DNA of 20,459 nucleotides from Hypsibius dujardini (taxonomy: Eukaryota; Tardigrada; Eutardigrada; Parachela; Hypsibiidae), in assembly GCA_001579985.1 (NCBI GenBank), contig LRSR01007713.1:1-20459 (forward strand). The letters are read 5' to 3'. Positions 1 through 9,438 of the stretch are shown in pieces. The position numbers were made by a program, and so were the translations under genes. Position 1 is the first letter of the stretch. Each line of letters starts with the position of its first letter. The notes under the pieces are model-generated. The model was not told where the DNA came from, did not search any database, and saw only the letters and a list, made by a program, of their open reading frames with translations.

Positions 1-165
1 GACAGACAGACAGACAGACAGACAGGCAGACAGAGAGGTAGACAGGCAGACAGACTGACAGACAAGCAGGCAGGCAGGCTGTTAGGTAGGTCTGCCGTTG
101 TCTTCTGGTCACCCGATCAACAATTTAGGCATGTTTCAATGTTTTGTCTTGCTTCGTTGTTGCAG
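1..165 (+). other. 3' end of an SLC38A9-like intron with CAGA array
   Basis: Positions 1-87 are a degenerate CAGA/CAGG microsatellite. Unique sequence follows up to the splice acceptor TTGTTGCAG ending at 165. I see no coding exon here. Confidence 0.7.
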
Positions 166-628
166 TCTCTCCTTGTGGACGACTATGATGGGATCAAGTC
201 TTCTTGTCATGCCGTGGGCCGTTGCCGAAGTAAAACCTTTTCCGCTCTGCTCTCCTGTTTGCAGGTGGATATACCGCGTTTTTGTTTTAGGCGGGCCTAG
301 CGTTGGGTGTTGTCTTGATCTTTGTTATGGGCGGCTTGGCCTTCTTCCCGACGACCCTCATCTACAAAGCCGCTCACTATCTGGAGTCCACACTGAAGGT
401 TCCAGTGGTCGAATTTCAGGACATCTGTTCGCGCATTCTTGGGCCTAAGGTGGCTGTCGTTGCTCTGCTCGTTTCCCTGCTTAATCTCATCGGCGCGATG
501 GTGGTCTACTGGATCCTGATGTCGACTATGCTCTATCAGATTGGATGTTTTATCTATGGTTAGTAAACCTTGTAGACAACTTAAAAGCTACGCAGGCAGA
601 CGTACAGGCAGACAGGCAGGTTGGCAAC

Positions 629-678
<50 letters not shown>

Positions 679-1388
679 GTCACACAGACACACAGACTGA
701 CCCACAGACAGACAGACAGACGGGCAGGCAGGCAGGCAAACAGACATTCAGTTAGGAAGTTTATTTTGTTTTCCGTAGAGAATAAGTATCCAGCACCGGG
801 AAACATAACCGACCCTTCCGTGATTCCCGACGAAACCGGTCTGTTCTTCAAATACTGGAACGAGATGCTGACAGTCCCGTTCTACCTGGTGTTCCTCGTC
901 TTACCTGTCATCTGTATCAAGAAACCGACCTTTTTCACCAAGCTCAGCTCCTTCGGCATTGTATCCATTATTTTCATGGTCATATTCGTCATCACGAAGA
1001 TCATGACCTGGGGATTCCATGTGAAAGAGACCAACCTCGATTTCAAATGTACGAATGAATTTTACTGTTTCTTCAGAGATTGAAGTGCATTCCCTCACTC
1101 ACCTGTTCTTCCCAGTGGTCAATATCCATTTTCCATCCTTGACGGGAACTCTCTCAATGGGCTTCTTCATCCACAACTGCATCCTCGGCATGACTGTCCA
1201 TCATAGCCGGCCGCAGTACAAGGCTCGAGACACCGGGATTGCTTTCCTCATGACGGCCATTTCGTAAGTGGCATACAGGCAGACACACAGACTGACTGAG
1301 TGACAGGCAAGCAGTCGGACAGACAAATGTGAAGACAGACACACGGACAGACACACGGGCAGGCAGGCGGACAGATAGACAGACAGAC

Positions 1389-1427
<39 letters not shown>

Positions 1428-2098
1428 TAGATAGGCAGGCAGTTGAGGCACGCAAATGATATTGAGAGTCAGACAGACAAGGCATACGTACAGAAGGTCA
1501 TTTAGATTTGCAGACAGACTTCTGTTGTGCGAGTGTCTAGATAACACATTTTGTTTAGGTATGCTATTGTTGGTGGTGGCTATTATGCGGCTTTCCCTAA
1601 CTCTAAGGACCTGATTGCGGACGTGAGTTTCCTCCACCTCTTTCGGGGTGTATTTTTTTTAACGATTTTTTTTCGCCATTTATGGGGATTTTTGTTTCAG
1701 AATTTCCTGAAGAATTTCTCTAACCGAGAAGTCTTGGCCTTTGTGGCACGTTGTCTATTGCTCTTCCAGCTGTACACCGTTTTCCCGCTTTTGGCGTATC
1801 TCTTCCGCATGCAGTTGTTTTACGCCATCTTTGGCAAAGTGGAAGTTAGGTTGGTTCTAGAGTCCGTGCTTCTTCCTCTGTCTGTCTGTCTGTCTGCCTG
1901 CCTGTCTGTCTGCCTGTCGGTCTGTCTGCCTGCCTGCCTGTCTGTCTGTCTGTTTGTCTGTCTGCCTGTCTGCCTGACTGTCTGTCTGTCTGTCTGCCTC
2001 TCTGTCTGTCTGTCTGCCTGTCTGTCTGTCTCCCTGTCTGTCTATCTGTCTATCTGTCTGTCTGTCTGTTTGTCTGCCTGTCTGTCTGTCTGTCTGAC

Positions 2099-2134
<36 letters not shown>

Positions 2135-2586
2135 GGTCTGTCTCTCTCTCTCCAATTGTTTATGCCTTTTGCAGTTACCACTTCGTCGTCATTTTGAATG
2201 CATTGTGCGTGGGTACTTGTCTGATATTTGCCGCGCTGTACCCTCGAATCGGCGACATTCTGCGGTACGTATAAATATTAAATACACAAATATATTATTT
2301 AGTTGGTATTATTATTTTATCACTACTCAGGCATCAATTACTTTTTTTATTTGATGATTGTTTTTCGTATTGCGCCATGAGTGTTTTTTTTTCTTTGTCT
2401 GAATGCAGAATACTCGGCTCTATTTGCGGACTGGTTTATGTCTTCACCTTGCCCTTGCTGCTGGACCTGGTGGTCAGCGCGCGAACCGGACGCAAGTCGC
2501 ACCTCCGTAACGCCGTCTACGTCTTTCTCATCGGCCTTGGACTGGCCAACTTCATCGCTCAATTCATTATTCCTCTCCACGTTTGA
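166..2586 (+). CDS. SLC38A9: SLC38A9-like lysosomal amino-acid transporter/arginine sensor, 3' part (5' end outside window)
   Basis: Eight exons fit in phase: 166-229, 291-558, 779-1020, 1079-1263, 1559-1622, 1701-1849, 2175-2264 and 2409-2586, encoding 412 residues to the TGA. The first base finishes a codon from an upstream exon outside the window, so the cytoplasmic N-terminus is missing. The first exon carries the family's first-helix motif TTMMGSSLLVMPWA; later exons carry LIGAMVVYWILMS, TVPFYLVFLVLP, LTGTLSMGFFIHNCI and ANFIAQFIIPL, lining up helix by helix with remembered vertebrate SLC38A9 (about 11 membrane segments). In vertebrates this protein sits in the lysosome membrane, senses arginine and signals to Rag GTPases and mTORC1; that role is inferred here from similarity. 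Introns are 58-325 nt. The 1020/1079 junction was chosen because it gives GFH followed by IEVH, matching the family; a donor at 1049 is also possible but fits worse. Confidence 0.9.
592..745 (+). repeat. CAGA/CAGG microsatellite inside an SLC38A9-like intron
   Basis: This tetranucleotide array fills most of intron 559-778. A pure CAGA run at about 633-680 is flanked by variant units. The frame it keeps open is a Thr-Asp-Arg-Gln polymer and is not a gene. Confidence 0.9.
1276..1440 (+). repeat. CAGA microsatellite inside intron 1264-1558
   Basis: CAGA/TAGA units interrupted by variants, starting about a dozen bases after the GTAAGT donor at 1264. Confidence 0.85.
1878..2150 (+). repeat. TCTG microsatellite inside intron 1850-2174
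   Basis: About 270 bp of TCTG with TCTA, GCTG and CCTG variants. It lies in the opposite orientation, relative to transcription, to the other arrays in this gene and ends a short way before the acceptor CTTTTGCAG at 2174. Confidence 0.9.
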
Positions 2587-2716
2587 GAATCTCCTCTCGA
2601 TTTCGCTTCAGGTTTTTTCCTCTCTCACACGCAATAATCTCGTCCAGTAGATTTACTCCCTCTAGACATCTTGTTCCTCCCCTTCCAATACTGTTTCCCT
2701 TCCCCTTCCAACACCA

Positions 2717-3105
2717 GGGAAACGCGTCGGGTTGGATTGGTCAAGTGGCAGAGGGCGCCACAAGTGTTAATTGTAAGAAGCACTTATCCAGCTCAAACGC
2801 TTGTGGCGCCCTCTGTCGGCCGACCAATTCAACCCATTTAGCTTGCAATACCGGGAAACGCGACGGGTTGGATTGGTCAAGTGGCAGAGGGCGCCACAAG
2901 TGTTAATTGTAAAAAACACTCATACGCTTGTGGCGCCCTCTGTCGGCCGACCGATTCGACCCATTTAGCTTCCAATACCGGGAAACGCGGCGGGTTGGAT
3001 TGGTCAGGTAGCAGAGGGCGCCACAAGTGTTAATTGTAAAAAACACTCATCCAGCTCAAACGCTTGTGGCGCCCTCTGTCGGCCGACCGATTCAACCCAT
3101 TTAGC
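2717..3105. repeat. Three tandem copies of a ~130-bp palindromic (fold-back) repeat
   Basis: Copies begin with GGGAAACGCG at 2717, 2853 and 2980. Each is an imperfect palindrome. In copy 1 the arms are about 2729-2764 and 2800-2836, built around CAGAGGGCGCCACAAG and its complement CTTGTGGCGCCCTCTG, with outer GGTTGGATTGGTC paired to GACCAATTCAACC and a loop of about 35 nt. The layout resembles a miniature inverted-repeat element amplified in tandem. No coding capacity is seen. It lies in the spacer after the SLC38A9-like stop. Confidence 0.85.
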
Positions 3106-3391
3106 GATTCAATCCGCTGCCCTTCCCTGGCACTTTTTCGTGACGTGGGTTTAGATTTTTTTTTTGCTTTATTTGTACATTTATTTGACTAAAGTCGTTT
3201 TTTATTTCATTTTCTTCCAATTTTTAGTTGTTTTTCTAGTTTCCTTCATTCTCCTCATCTGTGATTCCGAAACGCTGAATCGGAATCGTGGATCCATCTC
3301 GCCCCGGTCTCATAAAGGGTTAAAGGTGCACAGCAATTCAGTTCAATTCAGTTAAACATACAGGCTTTATCAACTTCGCGTTTGAACAGTT

Positions 3392-3720
3392 CGAGGTCAA
3401 GGCGTTTAACCAGGCCAGTTTTTTTCAACGTTCATTTCCCGACGCTGCAGTGCTGCTATGCCATAGCAGATGGCTTGAAAACATTCAACGGAATTCTCTG
3501 ACCCATTTTAGTTCGTTCCTAAGCCACACGGTTCGAATCTGGGTCCAAAAAAGGAAGGGAAGAAGTGTGCAAGCAGTCCGGTAGAGGCGCCACTTCCGTT
3601 CCTTTCTTACTTTCTTTTCGGAGCTTCCTATGTTGACTTCGCAAAAACGACTTATGCGCCACCTGCCGGCCTAGTTAAGTTATGATTTCTAAAACGGCCT
3701 GGTTAAACGCCTTTACCTCG
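3392..3720. mobile_element. Possible non-autonomous DNA element with ~29-bp terminal inverted repeats
   Basis: The left end CGAGGTCAAGGCGTTTAACC (3392-3411) and the right end (3691-3720, ending GCCTTTACCTCG) are near-perfect inverted copies over about 29 bp, enclosing ~270 bp of non-coding sequence. The interior holds a 17-bp hairpin, CTGCTATGCCATAGCAG, and a tRNA B-box-like string GGTTCGAATCT near 3529. No transposase is present and I could not define a target-site duplication with confidence. Confidence 0.55.
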
Positions 3721-3740
3721 TACGGTAGTGGTATGTGATG

Positions 3741-3945
3741 AAATCTGTATTTTTGGCCCATCCTCCATTTGGTCCGTAAATCAGTTCACTCATGGGTTTC
3801 TCTTTATTGCCGCCTGCTTGATCGTATGATTTTTGAAATTGCTATAGTTTACTACAGAAAATCAAACAATCAAGCACCCACCACGAAAGAGAAACCCATA
3901 AGTGAGCCGATTTACGGACCAAATGAAGGATGAGCCGAAAAACAG
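3741..3945. mobile_element. Fold-back element with ~80-bp inverted arms
   Basis: Arms at about 3741-3825 and 3867-3945 are inverted copies. Shared blocks include CATTTGGTCCGTAAATC with GATTTACGGACCAAATG, and ATGGGTTTCTCTTT with AAAGAGAAACCCAT, around a loop of about 40 nt. A 12-bp direct repeat, CCTCGTACGGTA (3716-3727) and CCTCGTACAGTA (3952-3963), flanks the unit and could be a target-site duplication, although the left copy sits about 13 bp outside the arm. No protein is encoded. Confidence 0.6.
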
Positions 3946-4001
3946 ACTTATCCTCGTACAGTAATTTATTCGTCCCGTTCCGATCATTAAAACAAACAAC
4001 C

Positions 4002-4490
4002 CGTTAGTGTGTGATTGGTTGATTAATGGATGTAGACTTTTGCGAAAGAACAGCGGTCCGGCTCCGAGCCGAGCCCATGGCTCCAGAGCCGATTGCGCCG
4101 GCCATCCGAAAATAACAAGCAGACCGTTAGTGTGTGATTGGTTGATTGATGACGTGGGCTTTTGCGGAAGAGCAGCAGTCCGGCTCCGAGCCGAGCCCAT
4201 GGCTCCAGAGCCGATTGCGCCGGCCACCCGAAAATAACAAGCAGACCATTGGTGCGTGATTGGTTGATTGATGACGTGGGCTTTTGCGAAAGAACAGCGG
4301 TCCGGCTCCGAGCCGAGCCCATGGCTCCAGAGCCGATTGCGCCAGCCATCCGAAAATAAACAAGGAGACCGTTGGTGCGTGATTGGTTGATTGATGACGT
4401 GGGCTTTTGCGAAAGAGCAGCAGTCCTGCTCCGAGCCGAGCCGAGCCCATGGCTCCAGAGCCGATTGCGCCAGCCATCCGAAAATAAACA
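4002..4490. repeat. Four tandem copies of a 122-123-bp repeat immediately upstream of the PTCD2-like gene
   Basis: Units begin near 4002, 4125, 4247 and 4370 and are highly similar. Each holds GTGATTGGTTGATT and GAGCCGAGCCCATGGCTCC, and ends in CCGAAAATAA. The periodicity keeps several frames open on both strands; these translate the repeat and I do not call them as genes. The array ends about 70 bp before the predicted PTCD2 start codon. Confidence 0.9.
4134..4402 (+). promoter_or_regulatory. Candidate repeated promoter module: inverted CCAAT plus TGACGTGG
   Basis: In repeat copies 2-4, ATTGG (inverted CCAAT box) is followed by TGACGTGG at 4150-4157, 4272-4279 and 4395-4402, an ATF/CREB- or XBP1-type core. 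Copy 1 has lost the TGACGTGG. A further TGACGTGG lies at 3141-3148. The position upstream of the PTCD2-like gene makes a promoter role plausible; this is inference from motif and location only. Confidence 0.3.
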
Positions 4491-4562
4491 AATTCTCGAA
4501 CCACATTTGAGGTCGCTGCCGGATTTCTCCCCTCCCGCATCGATTTGTGCCATCCTGAAATC

Positions 4563-5981
4563 ATGCTCAGTGGTCAAGTAAGAATGTCCTGCTCCACCTT
4601 GTCGCGACTCCTCACGCTGCAGAAGGCGTCGCCATTGTTGGCGACTATCGCACCGGGATGCGCACTAACTTCCTCCAAAGGCTTCGCCGGTAATCATTCT
4701 CTTCCCCTCCGCCGCGCGGGAAAGATTCAGCCGTTTGGCAGGGTGTTAGGATATGCTCGGCGGTGTCTTGATGACAAATGGGCATTTTGCTGTTTGTGAC
4801 TAGGTTCGGCGTGTCGTCTGCTCTACACCAAAGACGCCTTGGGATTAAGCGGCTATGAAAATGCCCGCGAACGCACGGCCACGCAGTTGGGCTCCATGAA
4901 AGGTGAGACCGTCGTGCAAAATTGTTGCGAAAAAAGTAAACGGAGGAGAAATGGGAATAGTCGCAGAATGCAAAGGGTTTCCGAAATCTTGTATTGGTTG
5001 TAATACGTTGATTGATTGATTGCGTTGACTGATTGCGTTGCGTTGGTTGATTGCGTTGATTGATTGATTGCGTTGGTTGATTGCGTTGCGTTGGTTGATT
5101 GCGTTGATTGATTGATTGATTATGTTGATTGATTGATTGCGTGATTGATTGATTGCCAATCAATCAATCAAGCACAACTTTGAGCACATTCAATAGTTGC
5201 CGTACAATTCACGTATTATGACATTTGTAATAGTTTTGACTGTAAATTCAGTTCGAACTACAAAAGATAATCTTGTTTGAATATCGATTTGATGTTTTCC
5301 TGATCGTAGGTAGGTAATTTTTTTAAAGTATTGATGTTGTTTACAGGTGGACAAAATGCTTGACTAATCGAGTCAGGCCATTCACGTCGTTTAACTCATA
5401 GTTGCTATGCACCGATCGAGTTCAATGGCTTGACTCGGTCCGTCGAGCATTTTGTTCACGCGTTCTAGCGGGCTGTATCTACCGCAAATGCAATAAATCA
5501 ATCAATCAATCCATGCTTGCCGCGGGCTGTATCAACGGCAAATGCAATAAATCAATCAATCAATTTATGCTTGCCGCAGATCGCTTCAAGGTTCGTATGG
5601 AGCAGTACCTGTCGGCGGATTCGAAATCGCTCATCTTCACCGAGGACTTGAAGAATATGCTCCACCTGGCGGATAATGACGCTGATTTGGACATGGTGAC
5701 ACGGATGATGAAAAAGTGAGTGAGCCTCTGGGGATTCTGCTAAATTGTTAGTCGATTGCTTGAGCGATTGATTAGTTTATTAACCCTTCTTTCCTTTATT
5801 TAATCCATTGTGGCTTCCCCGTCTGTCCTGATATTTTTATTTTCTCTTGGTTCCAAAGGTTCGTCAAGCAAAACGAACAACTCCGTTTCGGATCCTTTGT
5901 CTTCGGCCCGGTGGTGATGCGCCTGCTCTATCATCTCAACAAGGCTGACGAGGGCCTCAAACTCATCCAAGATCCGGTTCG

Positions 5982-6015
<34 letters not shown>

Positions 6016-6903
6016 GGCAGGCAGACAGCAGGCAGGCAGGCAGACAGGCAGACAGGCTGACTGACATGCAGACAGACAGACATACATACAGGCAGGCAGG
6101 CAGGCAGATAGACAGGCTGACTGACATACAGACAGACAGACCGACAGTCAGACAGACAGACACACAGACAGACACTTGTGTATTTTATATTCTTTCAGGA
6201 GCTGGTCTCATTTTTTGACCAACTTACATCCTACCACATTCTCCTGGATCTGCTGTACGAGAAGAAACGCTACAGCGACGTAGAGAAGATCTATGAAATA
6301 TTGCTCGCTCGCCCCTTCTTTACCGGTCGTTACCCCAAGGAATGCCTTGTCTTGATCATTGCCGCCCTTCATAAACAGGTATACATCCGATCTTATTGTT
6401 GATCAAATGTGTCTTTGCATATCTTGACTGTCTCTATATGTGACTAGATGTGACTGACGAGGTGCTTGACTGTGGATACTTGCTTTGTCTGTCTGAATTC
6501 CCAACGGCTGTCTAATTCACTAGATGATTCACAGCCTGTTTTGATTCGACGACGCCTATCTGTCTATACCTATCTATCTGCCTATACGATGTCTGTCTTC
6601 GGCGCTCTGTGTGTGTTCTGTCTTATTTCTTGTCAGTTGTCTTCCTCAACAACTGCCAGTCGATATTAATCTCCTTTTTCTTGCCTCTTGATTGCCTCTC
6701 GAGCTTCATGTCTGAATATCTGTCAGGCAGGGGATTTTCTCTCCTTGTTTTCATCCATGACCTCCCGTTGTTTCAGGGAACTCCTGAGGCGTATGAAAAG
6801 TGCAAGAAGCTGATCCAGTCTGCCGTCGCCGGAAACGCTAATGTGATGCGTAAGGCTGTCGCCTACGCTGCCGACCTTGCTTTGAAGAATGTAAGCTCTA
6901 TGC

Positions 6904-6940
<37 letters not shown>

Positions 6941-7545
6941 GGCAGGCAGGCAGACAGACAGACAGACAGGCAGGCAGACAGGCAGACAGACAGACAGACA
7001 GACAATCGCTCAGACATTTACTCGTACTTATCCTGAGCCATAAGATGCGGTTGCGACTCTCGAGTGAATGACGCTGATTCATTTTCTGCATTAAGTGTTT
7101 GCATGTGTACTTGGTGTAGAACGATGCGGCAGGCTGTCTGGAAATGTTGACCATCGCGCAGAACCAAAGCTATGTCACCATCCGAAACTTGAAGGCGTTG
7201 GCGCTTACGAGGCTCGACCGGCTCGACGACGTGCTGCCCATCATGCGCTCAGTACTGGAGCAGGACGTGTCGTATGGCTTGAAACGCGTATATGCCAGCT
7301 TCTTTGGCGATGTGGTAAGTGGTTACTGTGGTCCACGTTTAAAAAAAAACACCAGTAGACATGTAGCAAACCCACGGGTAAACCAAACGACCAACCAGCA
7401 GATGGAGTGACCGACTGCCAGATCATGACAGACAGACTGACTGAGTCAGAAAGTGATATATTATTATATAAACAGATAGACAGATCGACTGAGTTGGACA
7501 GGCATACGCATTCAGACAGACAGACAAACAGACAGCCAGCCAGGC

Positions 7546-7586
<41 letters not shown>

Positions 7587-8858
7587 GCCAGGCAGACAGA
7601 CAGACAGATAGGCAGACAGACAGGCAGACAGACACTCTACACGCATTTTGAGTGAAGGATGAGTTACTTTGGGAATTTCGCTTAGTAATTTGAACTTTGG
7701 CTTGTTCCTTGTAGATTTCTGAGGTCAAGGAGGCTGTGGAAAAGAAGGGCGACAAGGAGCTTTCTCACGAATTTGAGAAAATTTTCAAAAGCCTCGAGTC
7801 TGCCAACCATCTCGATGTCGAGAGCAAACTCAGTGACTTCTTGGAGAAGGAAATTGAGGATGTGAAGCCGCGGTTGGGCCAGGACGTCGGACCGGGTGGT
7901 CGCGGCTTCGGTGGCCAGCCGAGCTACGGCCAACAGCAGCAGCAGGGCGGTCTCCGCCAGCCGCGGTACGCTGACGATGGACAGCAGCAGGGCGGTTCGC
8001 GCTACGGCAGCGGAGGATATAGTCGCCCATCCTACGGCCAGGACGGGCAGTCGCAACAGGGCCGGACAGACATGTTCGGGACTGGTGACTCTGATGGGCA
8101 AGCTCAGTCGAGAAGCGGCGGCGGATATCAGCGGAGTGGAGGTAATGGAATCTCAAATAACATGATTGGCAGACAGGCATTCCAGCAGATCGACAGACAG
8201 ACACACAGACACAGACAGATGTTTGTGCAGGCATGCAGGTGAGAGGCTGGTACACAGACAGGCAGGCAGACAAACGGACAGACATGTATTCATTTAGACA
8301 GCCAGACAGATAGACAGATAAGGATACAGACAAACAGCCAGGAAGACAGAGACACATGTATACAGGCGTACGGAGAGGCAGGCAAGCAGACTGACTGACA
8401 GGCGGGGCAGTCAGGTAGACTTGAAGGCAGATGATTGTCAGCCAAAGTTACGCACTCATCTGGGAATATATTGGTTCAGGCACACAGTTAAACGAACCGC
8501 CGAGTATGCATGCACCAATGTGTGTGCCTGTGACTTGTGATGTAATTTCTTGTTGACTGACTGTCTCTGTTTCTACTTTCAAGGCTACCAGAAGAGGGAC
8601 AACTCTTCGTATCAGCCTCGTGGTGGCTCCTACCAATCCCGCGGCTCCGGCGAAGATGACGGCGGCGAGCTCGATTCTAACGCCCAAGCCGGCTACCGAC
8701 CGCGCTCCAACTTCCGTCGCGGGAAGGACGGCGCCTCTGCCGATGGCGGTGGCGGCGGTTACAATTCCAACGCCGAGGCGGGATACCGACCGCGTGCGAA
8801 TTACCAAAGGAACGCTGGCGGCTCCCAGCGACAGGGCCTTCAAGATCTTGACGATTAG
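4563..8858 (+). CDS. PTCD2: PTCD2-like mitochondrial pentatricopeptide protein with a G/Q/R-rich C-terminal extension
   Basis: Nine exons join in phase: 4563-4689, 4804-4902, 5580-5715, 5859-5976, 6199-6378, 6777-6890, 7120-7314, 7715-8141 and 8584-8858, giving 556 residues. Residues 1 to ~40 are Ser/Leu/Arg/Lys-rich and acid-free, like a mitochondrial targeting peptide; Met8 at 4584 is an alternative start. Residues ~46-377 follow remembered PTCD2 throughout: CRLLYTKDALGL, FTEDLKNMLHLAD, FGSFVFGPVVMRLLYHL, LTSYHILLDLLYEKKRY and KKGDKELSHEFEKIFKSL. PTCD2 binds RNA in mitochondria and supports respiratory-chain mRNA maturation in mammals. Residues 378-556 have no counterpart in vertebrate PTCD2 (about 388 aa): they are Gly/Gln/Ser/Tyr/Arg-rich and include two copies of SNA(Q/E)AGYRPR. 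The extension is in the same exon and frame as the conserved end, so it is not a misjoined neighbour. Confidence 0.9.
5003..5170 (+). repeat. ATTG-type array and hairpin in PTCD2 intron 2
   Basis: TTGATTGCG and TTGATTGATTG units fill the early part of intron 4903-5579. They end in a hairpin where GATTGATTG meets its complement CAATCAATC at about 5143-5170. Confidence 0.85.
5468..5579 (+). repeat. Tandem duplication of ~58 bp carrying a 3' splice-site region
   Basis: GCGGGCTGTATC, GCAAATGCAATAAATC, an ATCA run and ATGCTTGCCGC occur twice in a row. The second copy ends in the acceptor CTTGCCGCAG used by PTCD2 exon 3; the first ends GCCGCGG and lacks the AG. Confidence 0.75.
5983..6175 (+). repeat. 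CAGA microsatellite filling PTCD2 intron 5977-6198
   Basis: CAGA/CAGG/CATA units begin within ten bases of the GTTCGT donor and stop about 20 nt before the acceptor, so the intron is essentially one array. Confidence 0.9.
6379..6776 (+). other. PTCD2 intron with only a decayed TCTG/TCTA tract
   Basis: A 398-nt intron between codons for HKQ and GTP. Scattered TCTGTCT and TATCTATC strings suggest an eroded microsatellite. No gene is seen inside. Confidence 0.6.
6902..7013 (+). repeat. CAGA microsatellite in PTCD2 intron 6891-7119
   Basis: CAGA with CAGG variants, starting about ten bases after the GTAAGC donor. Confidence 0.9.
7427..7635 (+). repeat. CAGA microsatellite in PTCD2 intron 7315-7714
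   Basis: A degenerate start, then a long pure CAGA run near 7550-7587, then CAGG/TAGG variants. Confidence 0.9.
8168..8430 (+). repeat. Degenerate CAGA array in PTCD2 intron 8142-8583
   Basis: Many interrupted CAGA, CACA and CAGG units between the donor at 8142 and unique sequence leading to the acceptor TTTCAAG at 8583. Confidence 0.8.
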
Positions 8859-8917
8859 TCATGCGTAGTCGCTGATAATCAGTCTCCACGTGTGTGTTGA
8901 AGGGATGTCGTTTTTGG

Positions 8918-8979
8918 GTCCACACTTGGATGGGCACTTTGTTTCGGCGTCCACACTTGGATGGGCACTTTGTTTTGGC
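8918..8979 (+). repeat. 31-bp unit repeated twice after the PTCD2-like stop
   Basis: GTCCACACTTGGATGGGCAC begins at 8918 and again at 8949; the units differ at one base. They lie in the presumed 3' UTR or just beyond it. Confidence 0.8.
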
Positions 8980-9082
8980 GTCGTCTTGTTCGTCGTTATT
9001 TGGCCTGGTCATGACACTAGGGGTGTTTTTTTGTTTCCTGGGCTGTGTTTGGAGGTTGCTCTGTTGTTTGTCGGGACGTAAC

Positions 9083-9151
9083 TTGGAGTGGAATGGACTG
9101 GACTGGACTGGAATGGACTGGAATGGAATGGACTGGAATGGACTGGACTGG
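9083..9151 (+). repeat. GGAAT/GGACT pentamer satellite
   Basis: About 13 pentamers mixing GGAAT and GGACT, a composition like the GGAAT satellites known from other animals. Short and non-coding. Confidence 0.8.
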
Positions 9152-9438
9152 TGTTTTTTTCTCTTTCGCTTGTTTCGTTTCGATGTTATCCTACCAGATG
9201 ACTGTGTTTGATCGCCCAAATGGGTGGTAAAGTGCCTGGTGCGAGCAAGTGCATTTCCATCAAAGGCCACGCTTGCTCTCGTGTGAAACGCGAGGCACGA
9301 CCGTGTCAGGCACGATCGTACTTGGTTTGAGGGATGAGTCCTGACTGCTGACCTGTGGATCATGTTGCGGCTGTTTTCGATGAACCGCAACTCATGACCG
9401 TGCTAAGTGGTATTCCTACAGTCAACGACAAGATTGAG

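Noticed and set aside
3862-4577. Overlapping minus-strand frames of up to 214 codons with repeated WLAQSALEPWARLG-like words.
   Set aside because: The frames follow the four-copy 123-bp DNA repeat, are open in more than one frame at once, and match no family I know.
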